Positions 1-7,816 of a stretch of 40,144 bases of DNA are shown piece after piece. Location: NCBI GenBank assembly GCA_020248785.1, contig JADCGX010000005.1, positions 1-40,144 of the forward strand, in the 5' to 3' direction. A program made the position numbers and the translations under genes. This DNA comes from Burkholderiales bacterium. Lineage in GTDB: Bacteria > Pseudomonadota > Gammaproteobacteria > Burkholderiales > Burkholderiaceae_F. The stretch's first letter is position 1. The number at the start of each line of letters is the position of its first letter. The notes beneath the pieces are model-generated. The model was not told where the DNA came from, made no database searches, and worked only from the letters and a program-made list of their open reading frames with translations.

Positions 1-169
1 CGGCAGCCGCGCCCTGTACCGCCTGGTGCTCAACGGCAACGCCGTCACGGCCACCGAAGTGCTCTTTGCCGGCCAGCACGAGTGGCGCGATGTGCGCCTG
101 GGGCCGGATGGGTATCTGTATGTGATGTCGCGCAGCGCGAGTGCGATTTATCGGGTGGAGCCGAACTAG
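1..169 (+). CDS. C-terminal end of a PQQ-type sugar dehydrogenase (partial, runs off the window)
   Basis: Reading from base 2 there are 55 codons and a TAG stop at 167-169. The peptide carries the closing blades of the soluble glucose/sorbosone dehydrogenase beta-propeller family: an ALYRLVLNG strand, an LFAGQHEWRDVR strand and a GPDGYLYVMS strand, then a short tail ending in VEPN. Enzymes of this family oxidise aldose sugars with pyrroloquinoline quinone, usually in the periplasm. Only the last propeller strands are visible, so substrate and signal peptide cannot be judged. A second, diverged copy of the same C-terminal segment lies at 3233-3400 next to an IS3 remnant. asnB begins 64 bases downstream on the same strand. 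Confidence 0.7.
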   Translation, partial: GSRALYRLVLNGNAVTATEVLFAGQHEWRDVRLGPDGYLYVMSRSASAIYRVEPN

Positions 170-233
170 CTCTTCCGCACTTCTTGCTCGTTGACGGCTT
201 GCAGTCGGGCCGTGCGATACGCTCGCCCGCACT

Positions 234-2186
234 ATGTGCGGAATCGCAGGCGTCTGGTCCCCGAGTGCTGTCACGGCCGAAGAACTGCGCCGACAGGCGC
301 AGGCCATGGCCGACCGCCTGCTGCACCGCGGGCCCGACGACGGCGGCACATGGTGTGACGACAACGTCGGCATTGCGCTGGGCCATCGGCGCCTGAGCAT
401 CGTCGACCTCTCCCCTGCTGGTCACCAACCCATGCTGTCTGCCTCTGGCAGGTACGTGGCCGTCTACAACGGCGAGATCTACAACCATCAAGAGCTGCGC
501 GCGGCGATTGAAGCGCGTGGCGCAGTGCAGTGGCGCGGACATTCGGACACCGAAGTCCTGCTCGCCGCGATTGATCTGTGGGGCTTGCAAGCTGCGCTGG
601 AGCGCTCGGTCGGCATGTTCGCAATCGGGCTATGGGACCGCGAGCAACGCTGCCTGCAAATGGCACGGGATCGCATTGGCGAGAAGCCCCTGTACTACGG
701 CAAGGTGCACGGCAAGTTCGTCTTCGCCTCTGAGCTGAAAGCCATCCGCGCTGTAGCGTTGGCACCGGCCCTGGACCGCACTGCCTTGCAGATCTACCTG
801 CGGCTCGGTTATGTGCCCGCGCCGTTCTGCATCTATGAAGGTCTGCACAAGGTTGAGCCCGGCTGCATCGTCACCATCAAGAGCGCAGGCGGCACCGCGG
901 AGACAACTCGTTATTGGTCAGCATTGGAAGCAGCAAGGCGGGGCCAGGCGCAACGCAACGATGCAAGCGAAGCCGAGCTCGTTGACGAACTCGACCGCCT
1001 GCTGCGGCAATCCATCCGTGGGCAGATGGTGGCCGATGTTCCGGTGGGCGCATTTCTCTCTGGCGGCATCGATAGCTCAACGGTCGCCGCGATCATGCAG
1101 GATGAAAGCAGCTCGCGCGTCCATAGCTATTCCATTGGCTTTGCTGAGAGCGAGTACGACGAAGCGCCGCACGCCAAGCGCATCGCACAGCATCTGGGCA
1201 CCGACCACACGGAGCTGTATGTGACGCCGCGGGAGGCGATGGACGTCATCCCGCGCCTGCCCGAGATGTACGACGAACCGTTTGCCGACTCGTCGCAGAT
1301 CCCAACGTTTCTGCTGTGCCAGCTTGCGCGCCGCTCTGTCACGGTCGCGCTGTCTGGCGACGGCGGCGATGAACTGTTTGGCGGCTACCCGCGGTACGCC
1401 CTTGCCGATAGACGCTGGCAGGCGCTTCAACATGTCCCAGCAGCGCTGCGACCGCCGGCGGCGGGCTTACTCCAAGCAGGTTCAACGGCTTTAGGCGTTG
1501 TAAGGCATGGCGTTGGCAATGCTCCACTGTTTGGCGCAGCGATCACCAACATCGCAGACAAGGCGCAGAAGGCGGCGCGGCTCTTGCGCACCACCTCGGT
1601 GGAAGAGGTTTACGCACGCCTGGTTGCTACCTGGCCGGACGCGGCACAAGCAATGCCGGCCGATGGCGCGCCTGCGTGGGTTGAACAAGCCATGCGCAGT
1701 GCGGGGGGAAGTCCCTTCGAGCGAATGATGTTTGCCGACCTAGTCACTTACTTACCAGACGACGTGCTGGCAAAGGTGGATCGAGCGTCTATGGCTGCGA
1801 GCCTGGAAACACGGGTCCCTCTGCTCGATCACCGCGTCGTCGAATTCAGCTTTCGCGTGGCGCCGAGGCTGAACAAGCCTGTAGACAGCAGCAAATGGCT
1901 GCTACGGCAACTCCTTGGAAGTTACGTGCCACCGAAGTCATTCGAGCGACCGAAGATGGGCTTTGGCGTTCCGATAGATCGTTGGTTGCAAGGAGCGCTG
2001 AATAGCTGGGCTCACGATTTACTTCAACCAACGGCTTTAGCGAATTTAGGGATTGAACCGAGCCACGTCTTGCAAATGTGGCAAGACCATTGCTTTGGAA
2101 AGAAGCGTCATCACATTGCGCTTTGGTCGATTCTTACGTTACTAGCTTGGACACGCCTAAGTCCATCAGAGCCTACGTTCTTATAG
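234..2186 (+). CDS. asnB: Asparagine synthase (glutamine-hydrolysing), surface-polysaccharide type
   Basis: The 650-residue product begins MCGIAGVW. Cys2 is exposed after methionine removal and is the nucleophile of class II glutamine amidotransferases, which fixes the start at 234. The amidotransferase domain fills about residues 2-210, with YNGEIYNH near 78. The ATP-pyrophosphatase synthase domain follows, with the P-loop SGGIDSS near residue 276 and GDGGDELFGGYPRY near 376. The family makes asparagine from aspartate, glutamine and ATP. Long versions of about 630-660 residues are common in capsule, O-antigen and exopolysaccharide clusters, where they may amidate sugar acids; that role is inferred here from the glycosyltransferases and methyltransferases at 6-13 kb. 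It is the only intact gene in the first 4.4 kb. Confidence 0.93.
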   Translation: MCGIAGVWSPSAVTAEELRRQAQAMADRLLHRGPDDGGTWCDDNVGIALGHRRLSIVDLSPAGHQPMLSASGRYVAVYNGEIYNHQELRAAIEARGAVQWRGHSDTEVLLAAIDLWGLQAALERSVGMFAIGLWDREQRCLQMARDRIGEKPLYYGKVHGKFVFASELKAIRAVALAPALDRTALQIYLRLGYVPAPFCIYEGLHKVEPGCIVTIKSAGGTAETTRYWSALEAARRGQAQRNDASEAELVDELDRLLRQSIRGQMVADVPVGAFLSGGIDSSTVAAIMQDESSSRVHSYSIGFAESEYDEAPHAKRIAQHLGTDHTELYVTPREAMDVIPRLPEMYDEPFADSSQIPTFLLCQLARRSVTVALSGDGGDELFGGYPRYALADRRWQALQHVPAALRPPAAGLLQAGSTALGVVRHGVGNAPLFGAAITNIADKAQKAARLLRTTSVEEVYARLVATWPDAAQAMPADGAPAWVEQAMRSAGGSPFERMMFADLVTYLPDDVLAKVDRASMAASLETRVPLLDHRVVEFSFRVAPRLNKPVDSSKWLLRQLLGSYVPPKSFERPKMGFGVPIDRWLQGALNSWAHDLLQPTALANLGIEPSHVLQMWQDHCFGKKRHHIALWSILTLLAWTRLSPSEPTFL

Positions 2187-2315
2187 GGGACATGACCGAC
2201 AACAGGCTGCAACTTCACGTCCTCGTATGCGCAAAGCGTTGCCCAGATTCATACGCCAAGAGTCGATACAGAGAAGCAACCTAAGATTCTTCATCTGCTC
2301 AGCAATCGTCTACCT
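2187..2315. other. Short spacer without a gene
   Basis: This spacer separates the convergent ends of asnB and the O-antigen-ligase-like fragment. I see no convincing terminator hairpin with a T-tract and no ORF with family similarity. Confidence 0.4.
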
Positions 2316-2762
2316 TCAACGATGTTTCGAAGTTGGATCGTCGTCACCGATCCAGCCAAACTGCCAGAACCGCGGCCAAAGCGCTTCCGACCGATGATCA
2401 GCACGCCACAACGTCTCTCGTACTTCGGGGGCCCCAAACGACTTGAAGGGAAGCATAGCGATAGTTGAAATCGCAATCGCGATCATCAAGGCGCTGAATG
2501 CCGAAAGCACTCTCTGTTCCCCCACCACTTCTGTTGAATGACAGAAAGCTCGCGCGGCACAGGCTAGAACTACCGTTGCCGCTAACTGACTCGTTGGGAT
2601 AACAAAGTAACCGTCTAGGCTTGAAGCGACAAGCAGCACAACAAGAGATGCAAAGATGGCGGCCTTCTCGTCATCTACCACAGAGCTGGCCCCATTCGTC
2701 TGAACAGCCAATCGGGTTCGATAAGTGGATTCTCTGCGGTTAGGAAACGTCGAATTGGGCAC
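2316..2762 (-). pseudogene. C-terminal fragment of an O-antigen ligase/polymerase-like (Wzy/PglL-like) membrane protein
   Basis: The 148 codons encode two hydrophobic segments: residues about 35-68, containing SSLDGYFVIPTSQ, and about 84-106. A charged tail with RFWQFGWIG follows. An L-D-G-x-x-V-x-P-x-S-Q loop near the C-terminus followed by a tail with PRFWQ is what I know from O-antigen ligase/polymerase and pilin O-oligosaccharyltransferase proteins of Burkholderiales. Full-length members have 400-600 residues and about ten membrane helices, so most of the N-terminus is missing. The reading frame runs up to the IS3-related hairpin at 2769, which suggests the gene was cut there. Pilin genes lie nearby, so a former role in pilin glycosylation is possible but inferred. 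Confidence 0.5.
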
Positions 2763-2768
2763 GCTGCA

Positions 2769-2836
2769 GGGTTATGCACGGCCGGCCGGTTCGGTCGCTT
2801 GCGACGAACCGGGAACCGGCCGGCGGTGCATAACCC
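2769..2836. repeat. 68-nt near-perfect hairpin at an IS3 breakpoint
   Basis: The outer arms gggttatgcac (2769-2779) and gtgcataaccc (2826-2836) are exact reverse complements. Inner arms rich in GGCCGG and GGTTC continue the pairing, leaving a loop of roughly 12 bases. The hairpin begins 24 bases beyond the stop codon of the IS3 transposase fragment and ends 7 bases from the truncated O-antigen-ligase-like frame. It could be the transposase terminator (no T-tract is seen) or part of the end of the element. Confidence 0.7.
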
Positions 2837-2859
2837 GTGTGGCGTGCCCCGATCATCGC

Positions 2860-3231
2860 TCAGGCCGCCTTCTTCATCGCCGGCAGGCTGGCGAAGTAAA
2901 ACTCATCCGGGGTCTTTCGATCCAGGCTCGAGTGCGGTCGGCGTGTGTTGTAGAACTCGATGAACTGCGCCAGCGAGGCACGGGCCTGGCTGACCGACTC
3001 GTAGGCCTTCAAGTACACCTCGTCGTACTTGATCGTGGGCCACAGCCGCTCGACAAATACGTTGTCGCGCCACGCGCCCTTGCCGTCCATGCTGATGCGG
3101 ATGCCGTGGCCCGCCAGCAGTTCGGTGAACGCCTGGCTGGTGAACTGACTGCCTTGGTCGGTGTTGAAGATCTCGGGCCGGCCGTGCTGGGCGATCGCTT
3201 CTTCGACCGCCTGCACACAGAAGTCGGTGTC
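2860..3231 (-). pseudogene. IS3-family transposase (OrfB), C-terminal part only
   Basis: The frame encodes the end of an rve/DDE integrase domain: DTDFCVQAVEEAI, then NTDQGSQFTS holding the second catalytic Asp, then VERLWPTIKYDEVY with the catalytic Glu, then FYNTRRPHSSLDRKTPDEFY, a signature of the IS3 group. The HTH region, the first catalytic Asp and OrfA are missing. Similarity stops at 3231, where sequence of a PQQ-type dehydrogenase begins on the other strand. This is a dead remnant about 120 codons long. Confidence 0.85.
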
Positions 3232-3232
3232 C

Positions 3233-3400
3233 GAGCTGTTCGTCGGCGGCCTCAACGTCAGCCGGGCGCTCTATCGGCTGGTGCTCAACGGCATCGAAGT
3301 CACTGCGACCGAGGCCCTCTTCGCTGGCCAGCATGAGCGGCGCGATGTGCGGCAGGAGCCCGATGGCTATCTGTTTGTCATGTCGCGGACTGCGAATGCC
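3233..3400 (+). pseudogene. Second copy of the PQQ-type sugar dehydrogenase C-terminal segment
   Basis: The plus-strand frame reads ELFVGGLNVSRALYRLVLNG and continues to PDGYLFVMSR. Over the 43 residues from SRALYRL to VMSR it matches the window-start fragment at 36 positions by hand count. Differences are spread out, so this is a diverged paralogue rather than a recent exact duplication. Its left edge abuts the truncated IS3 transposase, and after about 3400 the family similarity fades into unrelated codons, so both ends are missing. Confidence 0.72.
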
Positions 3401-3662
3401 GAAGCGCTGCGGCGCCGTGCTGGTCGACCACTGGTTGCGGGGGCTGCTCAAAACTCGGGCACAAGACCTCCTTGAACCGCTGCGCGCGAGGACTGGAGCC
3501 TGCGCTCATCGTGCAAGCATGGCATGAGCAGTTCATCGGCAAGCGTGACTGGCAATACCGACTATGGATAGTGATGACGCTGCAGGAGTGCCACAAGTGA
3601 CAGGCCTTCACAGGCGCTAAGTAAGACCGGTATCAAAGCGGCTACAGCCGCCTCCATTCGTG
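3401..3662. other. Spacer without a recognisable gene
   Basis: About 260 bases between the dehydrogenase fragment and the pilin fragment. Short frames exist on both strands but none shows a family motif or a ribosome binding site. Confidence 0.4.
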
Positions 3663-3774
3663 TATGCCCACAGGTTGGAGCTGGGACGCCCACTTGCCCG
3701 TTGATCTGCATCCAGTCGGAAACAGCCTGCTTTACGGAATCCACCGCAGTTACGTTCTCAGACGAACATGCTCG
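3663..3774 (-). pseudogene. Degenerate type IV pilin fragment
   Basis: The minus strand encodes RACSSENVTAVDSVKQAVSD followed by WMQINGQVGVPAPTCG. This aligns with [20 protein letters not shown] and [16 protein letters not shown] of the intact pilin at 13.9-14.4 kb, keeping the order, the spacing and one of the Cys positions. The hydrophobic N-terminal helix, the leader peptide and the beta-sheet head are absent. It lies downstream of the truncated pilin at 3957-4325 in the same orientation, so it is probably a relic of a tandem pilin array. Confidence 0.6.
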
Positions 3775-3908
3775 CGGCAAATGGTTCTGATGTTGCGGAA
3801 GGGCTATCGCGAACAAGGCGCCGCGACGATCGAAACGACGATCATCAATTCAATGAGTGGAAAAAGACGTTCTTTAGGCAAATCCATCTTCTTCGAAGGC
3901 GCGATCGA

Positions 3909-3936
3909 GAAAAAAAGGGGCAGCAAAGCTGCCCCC
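3909..3936 (-). terminator. Rho-independent terminator of the truncated pilin
   Basis: On the plus strand a run of A (3909-3916) precedes ggggcagc-aaa-gctgcccc (3917-3935). Read on the minus strand this is an 8-bp GC stem with a three-base loop followed by a T-tract, placed about 20 bases after the pilin stop codon. Confidence 0.85.
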
Positions 3937-3956
3937 ATCTTCTCGATCGCTTACTG

Positions 3957-4325
3957 TTAGTTCACGCCGGTCTGCGCGCGCGTGCAACCACCACCGTTCG
4001 TATACGCCCATGTGATGGCATTCGCATTCGAGGTTGGCGCCAACGTCACGACGCAGTTTCGAGCTGCCGCCGTGCCATTCAACGTGATTACGCCAGCGGT
4101 GTAGCCAGAGGTATTGAGCAGGTTCGGTGTACCGGGAATGGCGAAACCAGCTGGCAAGAAATTGGCGCCAGCACCAGTTAAGCCTGCAATTGAATCACAG
4201 GGCGCTGCAGGACCCGGAGCTTGAGCGTTGACCTGCATGCATTCAGCGATTGCCTGCTTCAACTGGCCGACGCTCGAAAGGTTGTCGGACCAACGAGCAC
4301 GGGCAACATAGTCCTGATACTGCGG
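3957..4325 (-). pseudogene. Type IV pilin lacking its N-terminal helix
   Basis: The frame reads [15 protein letters not shown] onward and ends [10 protein letters not shown], closely matching the intact pilin at 13922-14380 including the Cys residues of CMQVN, APCDS, NCVV and GCTRAQ. Codons 5' of the Pro at 4325 do not match any pilin: the leader peptide and the [16 protein letters not shown] helix, needed for membrane insertion and fibre packing, are replaced by unrelated DNA leading into the IS66 remnant. Loss through an IS66-linked deletion is the simplest reading. A promoterless silent cassette for recombination into the expressed pilin is the alternative. It keeps a good terminator. Confidence 0.85.
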
Positions 4326-4404
4326 AGTCGCGTCACCTGAGTGGCGCGCGCAGAGTCCTCTGCAGATTGCAGCGTGCAACGCAATCGCTGCAAGCGAGGA
4401 TAGA

Positions 4405-6076
4405 TTGCGCGCGCATGCATGGGCACACTGCGCGCTCATGGTCACCAGCGCACCGCTGCAACTGCCCGACGAGTCAGCCATCGCGAAGATGGCGCCCGGC
4501 CAGATTGCCGCGCTGCTACAGGCGTACCAGCAGCGAGACGAGCGCCGTGCGCACGAGATTCACTGGCGCGACGCCAAGATCGACCAGCTCAGCTTCGAGA
4601 TCGCGCAACTCAGGCGCCAGCAGTACGGCCGGCGCAGCGAGCGGCTCGGGGGCGAGCAGAAGGCCCTGTTCGACGAGGCGATCGCAGCCGACATCGCCGC
4701 GGTCGAGGCCCAGCTCGAGCAGTTGCGTGCCAGCCTGCCGAGCCGGTCGGACGAAGCCAAGCGCACGCCCAAGCGAGCCGCCCTGCCGGCCAGCCTTCCG
4801 CGGCGCGAGATCCGCCACGAGCCCGAGCACACCGACTGCGGCTGCGGCGCGCCGATGCAGCGCATCAGCGAAGACGTGGCCGAGAAGCTCGACTACACCC
4901 CGGGTGTGTTCACGGTGGAGCGGCACATCCGCGGCAAATGGGCCTGTGCACACTGCCGCACGCTCACCCAGGCGCCGGTGCCGGCCGCAGTGATCGACAA
5001 GGGCATCCCCACCGCCGGGCTGCTGGCGCAGGTGCTGGTGGCCAAGCATGCCGATCATCTGCCGCTGTACCGGCAGGAGCAGATCTTCGGACGCGCGGGG
5101 CTGGCGATCCCGCGGGCCACGCTGGCGGCGTGGGTGGGCCAGTGCGGGGTGCAGTTGCAGCCGCTGGTCGAGGCCCTGAAGGACGAGCTGCTGGGCTGCG
5201 CGGTGCTGCACGCCGACGAGACGCCGGTGGCCATGCTGGCGCCCGGAACGGGCAAGACACACCGCGCCTACCTCTGGGCGTATGCGGCTGGGCCGCGCGA
5301 GCCGATCAAGGCGGTGGTCTACGACTTTGCCGACAGCCGATCCGGTGAGCACGCGCGCCGCTTCCTGGGGCACGGGTCGGACCCACCGGACCGACCGCCG
5401 TGGACGGGGCGACTCGTGTGTGACGACTTCGCCGGCTACAAGGCGTTGTTCGCCCAAGGGGTGACCGAGGTGGGCTGCATGGCGCACGCCCGGCGCAAGT
5501 TCGTCGAGCTGCAGGCGGCCAACCAGAGCACGATCGCCACCGAGGCCATCGAGCTGATCCGGCAGCTGTATGCGGTGGAGCGCGACGTTCACGACCTCGA
5601 TGACGACGCGCGCCGGCAGCAGCGGCAGGCGCGCGCCCAGCCGATCGCCAAGACGCTGCACGACTGGCTGACGGCGCATCGGGCGCGTGTGACCGATGGC
5701 ACCGCCACGGCCAAGGCGATCGACTACAGCCTGAACCGCTGGACGGCGCTGACGCGCTACCTGACCGATGCGCGGCTGCCGATCGACAACAACCACGACG
5801 AGCAGCAGATCCGGCCCTGGGCGACTGGACGCAAGAACTGGCTGTTCGCCGGCACGCTGGCGGCCGGACAACGCGCCGCCGCCATCGCGAGCCTGATCCA
5901 GACTGCCAAGCTCAACGGCCACGATCCGTATGCCTACGTGAAGAACGTGCTGGAGCGCTTGCCCACGCAACGGGCCAGCCGCATCGGCGAACTGCTGCCG
6001 CATCGCTGGTCGCCCACGACCGCGTGAGCGACACCGTCATCGACCCCGCGTCAACCTGACTTCGCTAGCCGCTTAC
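4405..6076 (+). mobile_element. Partial IS66-family element (tnpC and right end only)
   Basis: The right end is visible at 6071-6076: the minus strand begins GTAAGCGGCTAGCG, fitting the GTAAGCG start typical of IS66-family terminal repeats. No matching GTAAGCG is found between the truncated pilin and tnpC, and tnpA and tnpB are absent, so the left part is deleted. The left limit given is approximate. Confidence 0.7.
4438..6027 (+). CDS. tnpC: IS66-family transposase TnpC
   Basis: The protein has about 529 residues from ATG 4438; an in-frame TTG at 4405 would add 11 residues. It has the layout of IS66 transposases: an N-terminal leucine-rich coiled-coil, a zinc-binding stretch (CGCGAPMQ and CAHC, near residues 135-175), then the DDE domain. 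Catalytic acidic residues are visible in LHADETP, VCDDFAGYKA and NNHDEQQIRP. GRKNWLFAGTLAAGQRAA and a C-terminal YVKNVLERLP are also typical. Length fits an intact family member. The accessory genes tnpA and tnpB and the left inverted repeat are missing, so the element is unlikely to transpose alone. Confidence 0.92.
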   Translation: MVTSAPLQLPDESAIAKMAPGQIAALLQAYQQRDERRAHEIHWRDAKIDQLSFEIAQLRRQQYGRRSERLGGEQKALFDEAIAADIAAVEAQLEQLRASLPSRSDEAKRTPKRAALPASLPRREIRHEPEHTDCGCGAPMQRISEDVAEKLDYTPGVFTVERHIRGKWACAHCRTLTQAPVPAAVIDKGIPTAGLLAQVLVAKHADHLPLYRQEQIFGRAGLAIPRATLAAWVGQCGVQLQPLVEALKDELLGCAVLHADETPVAMLAPGTGKTHRAYLWAYAAGPREPIKAVVYDFADSRSGEHARRFLGHGSDPPDRPPWTGRLVCDDFAGYKALFAQGVTEVGCMAHARRKFVELQAANQSTIATEAIELIRQLYAVERDVHDLDDDARRQQRQARAQPIAKTLHDWLTAHRARVTDGTATAKAIDYSLNRWTALTRYLTDARLPIDNNHDEQQIRPWATGRKNWLFAGTLAAGQRAAAIASLIQTAKLNGHDPYAYVKNVLERLPTQRASRIGELLPHRWSPTTA

Positions 6077-6222
6077 GGCCAGCTCAACGCGCGCGGCGAT
6101 GGATGCCGCATAGCGACGGCGACCGGTTTCGCGGGCGGTCTCCGCGCCTGCCTATGGTGCGATCACATCGAACACAGTGCCAAGCAAGAGGCCCGGGAGC
6201 GTTCGACGAGAGCAGAATTCGC
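6077..6222. other. Spacer without a gene
   Basis: This DNA lies between the right end of the IS66 remnant and the stop codon of the GT4 gene. No motif or terminator was recognised. Confidence 0.4.
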
Positions 6223-7455
6223 TCACCCGTCGCCACGCAGCGGCGGCCCCGTCCGAATTGCCTCGTAGGCAGCGCGATAGGCGTCGACGCAACCTGACCA
6301 TTTCCACTGGGCGGCGAGGGTGGCTGCCGCACCGCGTGCGGCAGCCAGTGCCTGACCTCCGTCGGCCAGCAGTGCCTGCAAGCGCGCGCGCAGTGCCTGC
6401 CCGGCGGCCTCGTGTGACAGCCCGCGCAGCTCGACATGGAATACGCAGCGCTCGTCGCGGCGCGGGAAGGCCTCGAACACCTCGGTGCTGACGAGGACCG
6501 GCGTGCCGCAGGCCAGCGCCTCCTGCAGCACCAGCGGAAAGCCCTCGCCCGTGCTCGGCAGTACCAGCAGCGCAGCGCGGCGGTAGTGCCCGGCGATCTC
6601 TGCCGCGTCCACGCGGCCTAACAGCTCGACCACTGCCTGCTCGGCGGCGGCCCAGGTCTGAGGCCCGAGCGGCCCCCGGCCGATGAAGCGCCAGGCTGCG
6701 CCGGCCATCGTGGCGGCGTGGCGCAGGATCGGCAGGCCCTTCTTCTCGACGAAGCGGCCGACGAAGAGCAGCGGCACGCGGCCGTCGGCGTGCGCCGCCG
6801 CGGCCTCTGCCGGGCCGGGATGAAAGTTCTCGTGGTCCACGCCGTTGGGCACCAGCAGCGGCGGCCGGCGCCAGCGCACCACGGGCTCGAAGTGCTGCAT
6901 CACCGGCCTGCCCACGAAGACCACTTGCGCCGCGGCGCCCAGCGCCCAGGCACCCACGCTGCGGTTTAGCAGCCGAAGCAACCGGGTTGCGGCGGGCGAC
7001 GCGAAGGCGATCTCACCGATGTGCTGCGTCAGCAGCACCGGCTTGCGGCGCAGCTGCGCGAACACCAGCGCCAGCAGCGTCGGCAGGTAGATGTAGTCGT
7101 GGACATGGACGACCTCGCTGCGGCCGACGGCCCGCCACAGCCGCCACAGCGCGGGCGGCGACCACAGCGGTAGCGGCAGCCCGATGCGCCGCTCCAGCGG
7201 GTCCCAGGTCGGCGCGGCGTCGATGCTCAGGCCCGGCGGCGTATCGGCAGGCGCCTCGCCGCGCAGGCCGCTGGCCATCCAGTGCACGCGCACGCCCGCC
7301 AGCGCCAGCCGCCGCGCCAGCTGGTCGGCCACCGCCTCGATGCCGCCGCCGTGGGCGGCGAAGAAGGCGCTGACCTGGAGTAGCCGCAGCGGCGGCTGCA
7401 CCTCAGCGGCGGCCGAAGACGCGGAAGACACAGCGGCCGTTGATGAGGAAGCCAT
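6223..7455 (-). CDS. Glycosyltransferase family 4 protein
   Basis: 410 residues in a GT-B fold. The N-terminal acceptor domain starts with LRLLQVSAFFAAHGGGIEA, the usual first Rossmann strand with a Gly-rich loop. The C-terminal nucleotide-sugar domain has FVGRFVEKKGLPIL near residue 220 and the family E-x7-E motif in STGEGFPLVLQEALACGTP near 300. Such enzymes transfer a sugar from an NDP-sugar to a lipid-linked or growing glycan on the cytoplasmic side; donor and acceptor are unknown. The ATG at 7455 overlaps gtrA by 53 bases; a GTG at 7401, one base after the gtrA stop, would remove the low-complexity Ser/Ala leader and is an equally credible start. It is the last gene of a minus-strand run with gtrA and two methyltransferases. 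Confidence 0.87.
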   Translation of the reverse strand: MASSSTAAVSSASSAAAEVQPPLRLLQVSAFFAAHGGGIEAVADQLARRLALAGVRVHWMASGLRGEAPADTPPGLSIDAAPTWDPLERRIGLPLPLWSPPALWRLWRAVGRSEVVHVHDYIYLPTLLALVFAQLRRKPVLLTQHIGEIAFASPAATRLLRLLNRSVGAWALGAAAQVVFVGRPVMQHFEPVVRWRRPPLLVPNGVDHENFHPGPAEAAAAHADGRVPLLFVGRFVEKKGLPILRHAATMAGAAWRFIGRGPLGPQTWAAAEQAVVELLGRVDAAEIAGHYRRAALLVLPSTGEGFPLVLQEALACGTPVLVSTEVFEAFPRRDERCVFHVELRGLSHEAAGQALRARLQALLADGGQALAAARGAAATLAAQWKWSGCVDAYRAAYEAIRTGPPLRGDG

Positions 7456-7816
7456 AGGCGAACATCAGCGCCGCCACCACCGCCATGCCTGGCGCCGGCG
7501 GCAGCCCCAGCGTCTCCACCAGCAGCACCAGCAGCACCAGGCCGAGAGCAAACTGCGACAGCTGCTGCAGCACGAAGCGCGCGAACTCGACCCCGCCGGC
7601 CGGCCCCGACACGACGAAGCTGAAGCGCCGGTGCGTCAGGTACGACAGCGGGATCGTCACCACGCAGGTGGCCAGTGCGGCCATCAAGTAGGGCGCCCCC
7701 AGCAGGTCGTGGCCCACCCAGACGATCGCTACGTTGAGCCCGGCGCAGGCCGCGCCGACCAGCGCGTAGCGGCCGGCCCTGGCCGCCAGGGCGGCACTGC
7801 GCTCAGCCACCCACAC
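7403..7816 (-). CDS. GtrA-like membrane protein
   Basis: 137 residues with four hydrophobic segments (about residues 15-38, 42-60, 82-104 and 107-125) and the family marks YLTHRRFSF after helix 2 and NGRCVFRVF at the C-terminus. GtrA-like proteins are small four-helix membrane proteins thought to help move or flip polyprenyl-phosphate-linked sugars, and they are often encoded beside a dolichyl-phosphate-mannose-synthase-like GT2. That partner is present here only as the fragment at 9073-9372. The gene overlaps the upstream methyltransferase by 14 bases and the GT4 gene downstream, pointing to one transcript. Confidence 0.85.
   Translation of the reverse strand: MWVAERSAALAARAGRYALVGAACAGLNVAIVWVGHDLLGAPYLMAALATCVVTIPLSYLTHRRFSFVVSGPAGGVEFARFVLQQLSQFALGLVLLVLLVETLGLPPAPGMAVVAALMFAYGFLINGRCVFRVFGRR

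Noticed and set aside
2769-2836. The hairpin as an integron attC site
   Set aside because: The ends would need GTTRRRY and RYYYAAC core motifs; GTTATGC and GCATAAC do not fit, and no integrase is in the window.
4516-6003. A minus-strand open frame of 495 codons opposite the IS66 transposase
   Set aside because: It is a shadow of the plus-strand gene in GC-rich DNA. The plus strand shows the complete transposase motifs and the minus frame shows no domain and is full of low-complexity Arg/Leu text.
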